Below the pieces are notes generated by a model, which did not search any database, was not told where the DNA came from, and was given only the letters and a program-made list of their open reading frames with translations. From Taklimakanibacter lacteus (GTDB lineage: Bacteria; Pseudomonadota; Alphaproteobacteria; Rhizobiales; Aestuariivirgaceae), in the NCBI GenBank assembly GCA_003576695.1, contig QOZQ01000014.1, positions 62,001 through 126,000 of the forward strand: 64,000 bases of DNA, in the 5' to 3' direction. Of this stretch, positions 58,143-64,000 are shown one piece after another. Each line of letters starts with the position of its first letter. Within the stretch, counting starts at the first letter, position 1. The translations under genes were made by a program, and so were the position numbers.

Positions 58143-58154
58143 GACAGGAAATAA

Positions 58155-58556
58155 AGGTGCCAGCCGGCCTGTAAGCCGGGTTCTGTTCACGCCCCGAGGG
58201 GCGCTCGATGACCATTCATCTGGAGCGCGTGTCGCCACGCGCTTCGCGCGACCAACCCGGGCGGCGGGCTGAAAACGACCCTGGGCCCGAAGGCCCATGC
58301 CGCCCCTATTCGGTCTTGCTCCCGGTGGGGTTTACCGTGCCGCGCCCGTTGCCGGCCGCGCGGTGCGCTCTTGCCGCACCGTTTCACCCTTGCTTCGGAC
58401 TGATCTGAAGCGGTCTGTTCTCTGTGGCACTATCCCTGGGGTTACCCCCGCCGGGCGTTACCCGGCACCGTATTTCCATGGAGCCCGGACTTTCCTCCCG
58501 GGAGGCGCAAGGCCTCCCCGGCGGCCATCCGGCCAGCTGGCGGACTCACAGTTAGG
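58155..58556 (-). ncRNA. rnpB: RNase P RNA
   Basis: About 400 bases on the minus strand with the class A RNase P RNA pattern: a 5' part near ctgtgagtccgccagctggc and conserved gggcttccatggaaata-like and aacccc-aggga elements in the middle (58430-58500 region). The 3' end pairs with the start region through cagaacccggcttacaggc. It processes tRNA 5' ends. Location beside the dcw cluster is usual in this group. Ends are approximate. Confidence 0.9.
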
Positions 58557-58657
58557 AGTCCGGGGACACAACGTCAACCCTCGCGAGAGGCCTTGAAAAA
58601 CCAATTGAATCGGGGCGCCGCTTACCCATCTATGGCCCGTTCAAAAGGAACCTCTCG

Positions 58658-59041
58658 ATGACGACTTTCGCCGCTGCCGCCCCCTTCGACCTCGCAGACC
58701 AGGCTCGCCGGCTGGCGCGGCTGAGGCAGCTGGCCCGTATCATGGACACGGCTTTGCGCATTCCCGGCACGCGCATCCGCTTCGGCGCCGATTCGGCGCT
58801 CGGTCTGATCCCGGGCGCCGGCGATGTCATCGGCCTCGGCATTTCACTCTTCGCCTTCACCGAGGCCGTGCGCTTGGGCGTCCCGCCCCGCCTGCTGGCT
58901 CGGATGATCGGCAATATCGCCATCGACACCGGGCTTGGCACCATCCCCGTCGCCGGTGACATTTTTGACTTGTTCTTCAAGTCGAATACGCGGAATCTTA
59001 AACTGCTGCTTGAGCATCTGGAGCGGGAGACGAAGATGTGA
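58658..59041 (+). CDS. DUF4112 membrane-associated protein
   Basis: A 127-residue protein with the DUF4112 pattern: RLRQLARIMDTALRIPGTRIRFGADSALGLIPGAGDVIG, then IDTGLGTIPVAGDIFDLFFKSNTRNLKLL. Two hydrophobic, glycine-rich helices suggest membrane association. AAGGA lies nine bases upstream of the start. It overlaps the next gene by 4 nt. Function unknown. Confidence 0.88.
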   Translation: MTTFAAAAPFDLADQARRLARLRQLARIMDTALRIPGTRIRFGADSALGLIPGAGDVIGLGISLFAFTEAVRLGVPPRLLARMIGNIAIDTGLGTIPVAGDIFDLFFKSNTRNLKLLLEHLERETKM

Positions 59042-59340
59042 GGGGGCTCGTATGGTTCGTTGCCTGGCTTTGCGTCGGCCTCTGGAGCGCGATCGCGGTC
59101 GCAGGCTACTGGCTGATCGATGTCCTGACCGGCATTGCCGCCAACAATGCAGACAAGATTGGCGGTGATCCCGAGACAGCCGAATTCATCAACTGGCTGG
59201 CCCTCCTCTTGCAGAGCATCGGCAGTATCACCGCCGTGATCCTCTGGGCGGTGATTGCGATCGCGATACTGGGTATCGCCTGGCTCATCACCCGATTGAT
59301 CGGTAGGCCTTCGGGGGCACAACCCCCGGCCCCGACCTGA
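59038..59340 (+). CDS. Small membrane protein with two helices
   Basis: A 100-residue protein starting GTG 59038, overlapping the DUF4112 stop as GTGA. Two membrane helices (about 5-30 and 58-90) enclose an acidic loop (NNADKIGGDPETAEF). No family recognised. The overlap suggests coupled translation and a shared role with the DUF4112 protein. Confidence 0.7.
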   Translation: MRGLVWFVAWLCVGLWSAIAVAGYWLIDVLTGIAANNADKIGGDPETAEFINWLALLLQSIGSITAVILWAVIAIAILGIAWLITRLIGRPSGAQPPAPT

Positions 59341-59435
59341 ACGCCACTTACCGCTAACCCGCAACTCGGCTATGAGTCGGTTTCCGGGTTGCGGCCCGCC
59401 TGCGATGCAGAGGCGCCGCGTGAGAGAGGGTGGAT

Positions 59436-59894
59436 ATGTGGACGCGCTGTCTGCTGGCCGCGATATTGGCCTGCGCTGCTTTGCCGGCCTGGGCGCAGGA
59501 ACGCGAATGGATTTTCGATACTGGCGATGAGGACGCCTATCTCGTCTTTGGCGTGCCTGATTCGGATGATGCCGGCATCAGCTTCGGCTGCACCTTGCAA
59601 TCGGGCGAGATCCGCATCTTTGTCCCGGAAGCCGGCGAAGACCTCAAGCCGGACGACAAGATCAACTTGGTGGTGACGGTCGGCGGCAAGGACTTCAGCT
59701 TTGCCGGCGTGACGACCCCCAATGAAATGTCGGGGACAACCAGCGCCGAAGCTGTCATGCGGGCGGACGATCCCATTTTCCCCGAACTGCGCAAGGCAGA
59801 CCGCTTCACGGTCAAGACCGGCAGGGAAGAGAACACCTTTCCGCTCGAGGGCTCCGATTTCGAGAGCCTGGTGCACGCCTGCACCAAGGGCTGA
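59436..59894 (+). CDS. Secreted hypothetical protein
   Basis: A 152-residue protein from ATG 59436 with GAGGG five bases upstream; GTG 59430 is in frame but lies on that site. Signal peptide MWTRCLLAAILACAALPAWAQ, then a beta-rich mature part with two cysteines (about residues 50 and 150) that may pair. No family recognised. Confidence 0.75.
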   Translation: MWTRCLLAAILACAALPAWAQEREWIFDTGDEDAYLVFGVPDSDDAGISFGCTLQSGEIRIFVPEAGEDLKPDDKINLVVTVGGKDFSFAGVTTPNEMSGTTSAEAVMRADDPIFPELRKADRFTVKTGREENTFPLEGSDFESLVHACTKG

Positions 59895-59920
59895 CCTCTA
59901 TCTTCCAGATCGCGATCAGG

Positions 59921-60685
59921 TCAGGTCGGGGCGACCGCCACTTCCGGCAACGCATCCAGCAGATGCCGTAAGGTCTCGATCGTCGAGCGGTCGGCAATGC
60001 CGTCGATGCGAACGGGGCGGAAATGCCGCTGGAAGGCGCTCACCACGGATTTGGTCTCGGGCCCGAACGCACCGGTGATCTCGATGCCATAGCCATAGAG
60101 CGCCAGCATCGCCTGCAGCGCCTCGACCGCCTCTCCGCTGTCGCCCTGCTGCAGGAACTGACCACCGCCCAGCCGGTGCGGCGGCACCCAATGGCCGAGC
60201 CCCTGCTCATGGAGCCTCTTCCAGTCGAATTTCTCGCCCGGATCGATCTTGCGGCCGGGCGCCACGTCGGAATGCGCCAGCACATGCTCGGGCCTGATCG
60301 CATGACGGGCAACGATGTCGCGTCCGAGCGCCACGACGGCCGCCATCTGCTTTTCGGGGAAATCCGCATAGCCGCGATCATGTCCAGGATTATGGATCTC
60401 GATGCCGATCGAGCATGAATTGATGTCGCGCTCACCCTTCCAGAGCGACCGCCCGGCATGCCAGGCACGCAGATCCTCATCGACCATCTGCGTGATGCGG
60501 CCGTCGCAATCGACCAGATAGTGGCACGAGACTTTCGAGGCCGGGTTGCACAGCCAGGCGCAAGCCGTCTCGGCGCTCTCCATGCCGGTATAGTGGAGCA
60601 GCAATATGCGCGCCGTCTTGCCCTTCTGGCGTGGCTCGACATTGGGCGACGGCATGACATGGTGCCGGAGGCTGGTTCCCTTCAC
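59921..60685 (-). CDS. AmpD-type N-acetylmuramoyl-L-alanine amidase with peptidoglycan-binding domain
   Basis: A 254-residue amidase_2 protein. Zinc-site pieces ILLLHYTGM (first His), IGIEIHNPGHD and LAHSDVAPGRKIDPG (second His and Asp). A C-terminal PG_binding_1 domain (QGDSGEAVEALQAMLALYGYGIEITGAFGPETKSVVSAFQ) is absent from classical cytosolic AmpD and resembles AmiD-type enzymes. No signal peptide is visible, so cytosolic anhydro-muropeptide recycling is likely. It overlaps the DjlA-type gene by 4 nt. Confidence 0.88.
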   Translation of the reverse strand: MKGTSLRHHVMPSPNVEPRQKGKTARILLLHYTGMESAETACAWLCNPASKVSCHYLVDCDGRITQMVDEDLRAWHAGRSLWKGERDINSCSIGIEIHNPGHDRGYADFPEKQMAAVVALGRDIVARHAIRPEHVLAHSDVAPGRKIDPGEKFDWKRLHEQGLGHWVPPHRLGGGQFLQQGDSGEAVEALQAMLALYGYGIEITGAFGPETKSVVSAFQRHFRPVRIDGIADRSTIETLRHLLDALPEVAVAPT

Positions 60686-61368
60686 AGATTGCGCTCCCGG
60701 GCAATCTGCTCATAGGCGGCATTGATGCGCGCCAGTCGCTCGGTCGCGACCTCGATCATCTCGGGCGGCATGCCGGCGGCAATATGCTTGTCGGGGTGGT
60801 GATCGCGCACCAGCTTGCGGTAGTGCTTGCGTACCTCATCGTCGCTGGCGAAATCCTCGATGCCGAGGATGATATAGGGGTCGTCCTTCGCCGGCACCAG
60901 ATGTCGGGCCTTGATGCGGGCAAAGTCGCGCGCGGTGAAGCCGAAGATCTCCGCCACGCTTTCTAGATAGACAAGCTCGCGCTCATGCACGGCGCCGTCC
61001 GCCTTGGCGATGTGGAACAGGCTGTCGATGACATCCTCGAGGACCTGCGGTTGGTCGGCGAACAGCCGTGCGAGCTGGCGCGCATAGGCGTCGTAGCCTG
61101 CCACATCCTGCTTGGCGAGATTGAACACCCGTGCCACCCCGCCCAGTTCGCGGTCGGGGACCCGGAAGACCTGTTTGAAGGCGGTGATCTCATCGCCGGT
61201 CACGATCCCGTCGGCCTTCGCCATCTTGGCACCGAGCGCGATGACGCCGATGGTGAAGGTGATCGACATTTCCGGATTGGACCGCGGCTGGGTGATCTTC
61301 GCGAGGAAGGTCGAGACCGAGTCACCGATGGCGGAAATAACCTGACTTATGCGGGACCAGATGGACAT
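60682..61368 (-). CDS. DjlA-type TerB/J-domain co-chaperone
   Basis: A 228-residue protein from ATG 61368 (MSIWSRISQ); open sequence upstream to 61740 lacks a good start. A TerB-like helical domain (about 35-150, IGVIALGAKMAKADGIVTGDEITAFKQVF) is followed by a C-terminal J domain with the HPD motif (YRKLVRDHHPDKHIAAG). Unlike E. coli DjlA there is no N-terminal membrane helix. It probably stimulates DnaK. Confidence 0.88.
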   Translation of the reverse strand: MSIWSRISQVISAIGDSVSTFLAKITQPRSNPEMSITFTIGVIALGAKMAKADGIVTGDEITAFKQVFRVPDRELGGVARVFNLAKQDVAGYDAYARQLARLFADQPQVLEDVIDSLFHIAKADGAVHERELVYLESVAEIFGFTARDFARIKARHLVPAKDDPYIILGIEDFASDDEVRKHYRKLVRDHHPDKHIAAGMPPEMIEVATERLARINAAYEQIARERNL

Positions 61369-61498
61369 GTGCGGTGCAGCATAATGGATTCGGCGGCAAG
61401 CGCCAGCCAGCCTCCGGCCTGGCCGGGCAGCTCCGGCCGAAGCGTCTGAATTTCCCCGCAATTGACGGGAAGACTTCCCCCATGACAGGAAGGGTTCC

Positions 61499-62011
61499 AT
61501 GAAACTTGCAGCGACAGCCCTATCGGCCCTGGTCCTCGGCCTCTCCGCGCCTCTTTGCCCGGCCTGGTCGGAGGAAAAATTCGATTGCAAGAAGTCCGAG
61601 AATGTCGAGGTCGCCGAGACCCTCAAGCCGCTGATCGAAAAGGCCAGGCTGTGCAAGGGTCTCAAGAAGAAGGTCGATGCCGGCCTGTTCAAGGTGAAGA
61701 TCAAGGTCGACCAGACCCGCTCGGTCGAGGTCGAGCACATCGACTATTGCACCTCGGATGCCAGCCGCAAGATCGAAGGCACCGTCGCCGTCGAATGCTC
61801 GAGCGATGACGATGCCGAAGTCCATATCACGCTGGCCGAAAGCTTCGATGTCGCCATCGCGATCAGCAACAAGACCTGCGCGGTCACCGATTTCAGGATC
61901 GAGCCGCAAGGCGATATTGGCCGGCTGATCGCCAAGAACTCGGATTTCGAGGACAAGGTGCGCAAGGCGGTCGAGAAGGAGATCGCCAAGGCCTGCGACA
62001 GCGCTAGCTGA
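61499..62011 (+). CDS. Secreted hypothetical protein
   Basis: A 170-residue protein, GGAAGGG upstream of ATG 61499, signal peptide MKLAATALSALVLGLSAPLCPAWS, mature part rich in Lys, Asp and Glu with five cysteines after the signal. Pattern VDQTRSVEVEHIDYCTSD suggests a beta-sheet core with disulfides. No family recognised. Converges with the HIT gene, overlapping by 8 nt. Confidence 0.75.
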   Translation: MKLAATALSALVLGLSAPLCPAWSEEKFDCKKSENVEVAETLKPLIEKARLCKGLKKKVDAGLFKVKIKVDQTRSVEVEHIDYCTSDASRKIEGTVAVECSSDDDAEVHITLAESFDVAIAISNKTCAVTDFRIEPQGDIGRLIAKNSDFEDKVRKAVEKEIAKACDSAS

Positions 62012-62411
62012 ACAGCCTCAGGAGATCTGCCGTGAGACGCTCCCGCGGTTCTTCCTCGTAAGGAGCACGCACGCCCTGCCCCCAGACAGGTCCCGGCCAT
62101 GCGGCATCGCTCTCGAACCGGGCGATGACATGCACATGCATCTGGCGCACGATATTGCCGAGCGCGCCGACATTGAGCTTGCGAGGCGAGAACCTTTGGG
62201 CGAGCCCGCGCCCGGCGCGTGCGATCTCGATGGAAAGCACGGATTGGTCCTCGGGGCTGAGCTCGGTCCACTCTTCGAGCCCGTCGCGCCGCGGCACCAG
62301 GATGAGCCACGGAAAGCGCGCATCATCCATGAGCCGCACCTGGCACAACGGCCAGTCGACAAGGAATATGCTGTCGGCTGCGAGGCGCGGTGAAAGCTGG
62401 AAGCCGGTCAC
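62004..62411 (-). CDS. HIT-family nucleotide-binding protein
   Basis: A 135-residue histidine-triad protein, start GTG 62411, 14 bases after the upstream gene. The motif reads QMHVHVIAR, with Gln at the first triad position (QxHxHxx), as is common in a subgroup of alphaproteobacterial HIT proteins (followed by FESDAAWPGPVWG). Nucleotide phosphoramidase or hydrolase activity is expected from the family; substrate unknown. Confidence 0.88.
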   Translation of the reverse strand: MTGFQLSPRLAADSIFLVDWPLCQVRLMDDARFPWLILVPRRDGLEEWTELSPEDQSVLSIEIARAGRGLAQRFSPRKLNVGALGNIVRQMHVHVIARFESDAAWPGPVWGQGVRAPYEEEPRERLTADLLRLFS

Positions 62412-62425
62412 GGGGTCCGGACGGC

Positions 62426-62758
62426 TCAGCGCTTCTTCCAGTAGTAGAAGGCCTGGAATACGGGGCGATCGACGTCACGGCCGGTCTCGAGCAGCTGCTC
62501 CACATGCCAGGCACGGCCGGCGACCCAGATCGTCGACCAGATGACCGGGATAAGCCCGAGCGCCATCAGTACATACATCACCATGTCCGGCAGGCCGAGC
62601 AGCTTGGAGAAGGCCCAGATGATGGCGGCGAAGGCGGCGCCCAGCTTGGTCACCGACAAGAGCACGACGCCCGCCGCCGACAGGAAGCTGTTCAGGAATC
62701 CCATCGAATGGGACGCCGGCGCAGGTGTGGCCTTGGGGGTGATGATTTCCTGTTCCAT
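62426..62758 (-). CDS. Small membrane protein
   Basis: A 110-residue protein from ATG 62758 with two hydrophobic segments (about 20-48 and 52-75) and a basic end (FYYWKKR). No clear Shine-Dalgarno site is visible. It lies 14 bases ahead of the HIT gene and is probably co-transcribed. Unidentified. Confidence 0.7.
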   Translation of the reverse strand: MEQEIITPKATPAPASHSMGFLNSFLSAAGVVLLSVTKLGAAFAAIIWAFSKLLGLPDMVMYVLMALGLIPVIWSTIWVAGRAWHVEQLLETGRDVDRPVFQAFYYWKKR

Positions 62759-63045
62759 GGCGGGAGAGATAGTCTGCCTCGGCTGAAAATGCAAATTTCG
62801 CCGGAGGCGGAATGGCATGCCGGGCGGGCGGATCCGGGGGCGGCAATCATGCCATGGGCGATCTCCCGATCCGAATCCGGATTGTGGCCTACGGGGACGG
62901 ACCCGGAACAAGCAAACCAGTTGCGTGACAACAAGGAGTTGTGTGAAAAGCCCGTTGCCAATTTCGGAATCGGGGAACCCAGCCCCGACGATGCCACATT
63001 CAGGCGGTTAGACTGCGCCCATCCCAATGATCGGCTCTTGATTTC

Positions 63046-63546
63046 ATGAAGCTCTCAAAGCTTGCAAGCCTGCTTTGTCTGTTCTGTAGCACAAGTCTCG
63101 CCCAGGCCGCCGATCTCCCCGCATCGGCGGATGAGCTGTCGGTCTATGCAGGCAAATATCCTTTCGACGTGGTCGACGGCTTTTCCTTCTTCGAGCATCC
63201 CAAGGTGATCGCCGCGATCGATGCCGCGGCCGGGCCCGGTACCGCCGACTGGATCGAGGATCTCGATGTCGGCACGCCGATAAAGCTGCAGGAGGATGGA
63301 CTCATCGCCGCGGTCTGCGAGGCGCATAATTGCGGCGGCAACAACGCGGCTGTCGCCGTATCGGCCTCAGGCCGGCTGATCGCGCTTTGCCTGTTCTCGA
63401 AATCGGGCGATGTCGGCATGGTGGCGGGCCAGGTGCACTGGATCGGGCTTAATCTCGACCGCTATGTCGAGCCGCCGGAGGACGGCGGCGGCTGCCCGCG
63501 CGACGCCGATGAATTTCTGGAGGCCTATACGCGGGTGATCCACTAG
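63046..63546 (+). CDS. Ivy-like periplasmic lysozyme inhibitor (putative)
   Basis: A 166-residue secreted protein with signal peptide MKLSKLASLLCLFCSTSLAQA. The mature part has YPFDVVDGFSFFEHPKVIAAIDAAAG, then AAVCEAHNCGGNNAAVAVS. The CEAHNC loop matches the CKPHDC-type disulfide loop that Ivy inserts into the active site of C-type lysozymes. It is followed by a strand and VHWIGLNLD, like the end of Ivy. It would protect peptidoglycan from lysozyme or control own lytic enzymes. The family call is by pattern only. Confidence 0.65.
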   Translation: MKLSKLASLLCLFCSTSLAQAADLPASADELSVYAGKYPFDVVDGFSFFEHPKVIAAIDAAAGPGTADWIEDLDVGTPIKLQEDGLIAAVCEAHNCGGNNAAVAVSASGRLIALCLFSKSGDVGMVAGQVHWIGLNLDRYVEPPEDGGGCPRDADEFLEAYTRVIH

Positions 63547-63640
63547 GTCTCGCCAATTGACGAATGGTCACCAGTGGCCAGGATGATTCGATTTATGAAG
63601 TATCTCGGTTAAGATCATGATTGGAATCGGGAGTTTGGCA

Positions 63641-64000
63641 ATGCGCTGGACGAGGCTGTTGATCTGCGGAGCCGGGATTCTCATCCCGTCGGCGCCGCTC
63701 TTTGCCCAGACCGCTGCTGAAAGCAGCGACGCAACTCTCCTGCACGGTTGCCAGTGGAAGGAGCAGACCGTTCTCATCCACGGCAAGCCCCATCAGCAGC
63801 TGAGCTTCCGCTATCAGGAATGCACGAGCAAGGACTTGCCGAAAGTCGTCTATGCCTTGAATGAGCGCGAGGAGCTCATCCAGTCCTGGGGCGGCGACCA
63901 TGGCGGTCCGGTCGCCCAGTTCTGGCCGCTCAACGATGTCAAACCATCCGTGCTCATCGAGGACGTCGCATCGCCTTCTATCAAGGAGAAGGAGAAGGGC
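63641..64000 (+). CDS. Secreted hypothetical protein, partial (runs off right edge)
   Basis: An open frame of 120 codons from ATG 63641, with GGGAG seven bases upstream, to the window edge without a stop. It has a signal peptide (MRWTRLLICGAGILIPSAPLFAQ) and a mature part with two cysteines (HGCQWKEQ and QECTSKD). No family recognised; the C-terminus is outside the window. Confidence 0.7.
   Translation, partial: MRWTRLLICGAGILIPSAPLFAQTAAESSDATLLHGCQWKEQTVLIHGKPHQQLSFRYQECTSKDLPKVVYALNEREELIQSWGGDHGGPVAQFWPLNDVKPSVLIEDVASPSIKEKEKG

Noticed and set aside
58035-58298. Minus-strand frame overlapping rnpB and the family-D repeat
   Set aside because: It lies within the RNase P RNA gene and a repeat; no coding support.
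62390-63049. Plus-strand 219-codon frame upstream of the Ivy-like gene
   Set aside because: It is antisense to the small membrane protein gene, Arg/Gly/Asp-rich and without recognisable features.

Overview
The window looks like chromosomal DNA of a GC-rich alphaproteobacterium, most likely from the order Hyphomicrobiales (Rhizobiales). Evidence: the division and cell-wall (dcw) cluster has the alphaproteobacterial order with rnpB, an AmpD-type amidase and a DjlA-type J protein upstream and bamD-recN-ligA downstream; FtsZ has the long alphaproteobacterial form; there is a DUF1127 gene; and several palindromic intergenic repeats resemble those common in this order. The genus cannot be read from the sequence.

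Layout. 1-9.3 kb: the 5' end of an autotransporter-like gene running off the left edge, a DHA2-type efflux pump, a proline-rich membrane-anchored protein, an ABC exporter followed by a TPR-sulfotransferase, an outer-membrane beta-barrel protein, prmA and a DUF1127 gene. 9.7-15.5 kb: a CUT2 (ribose-type) sugar ABC importer with a GntR/FadR regulator, divergent from a Gfo/Idh/MocA dehydrogenase. 15.5-20.2 kb: a tripartite tricarboxylate transporter (TctCAB) operon headed by an IclR regulator and an RraA-like aldolase. 20.4-25.8 kb: a periplasmic 5'-nucleotidase, a GAF-PAS adenylate/guanylate cyclase and an aminopeptidase P.

25.9-29.4 kb is an accessory island with lower GC. It contains orphan C-terminal pieces of polymorphic-toxin-like proteins, each overlapping a small downstream gene by 4 nt (candidate immunity genes). 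Two of these pairs are diverged tandem copies of each other. Fragments of at least three kinds of insertion sequence, with repeated inverted ends, are interleaved. This is the best candidate in the window for an undescribed system.

29.4-34.8 kb: azlCD with an AraC regulator, a class C beta-lactamase (ampC) and ligA. 35.0-39.6 kb: a histidine-rich PadR/YqjI-like regulator, recN, an apparently frameshifted secreted-protein gene and bamD. 39.7-57.9 kb: the dcw cluster, all on the minus strand: rsmH, ftsL, ftsI, murE, murF, mraY, murD, ftsW, murG, murC, murB, ddl, ftsQ, ftsA, ftsZ. The genes make UDP-MurNAc-pentapeptide, lipid I and lipid II and the septal machinery that uses them; most junctions overlap or abut. 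Two genes often expected here, mraZ (before rsmH) and lpxC (between ftsZ and bamD), are absent. Inverted copies of a ~100-bp repeat lie at 34.8 and 58.1 kb, on either side of the whole block.

58.1-64 kb: rnpB, a DUF4112 gene pair, an AmpD-type amidase overlapping a DjlA-type gene, a HIT-family protein with an upstream small membrane protein, and four small secreted proteins, one of them resembling Ivy lysozyme inhibitors and the last running off the right edge. No tRNA, rRNA or CRISPR array was found.
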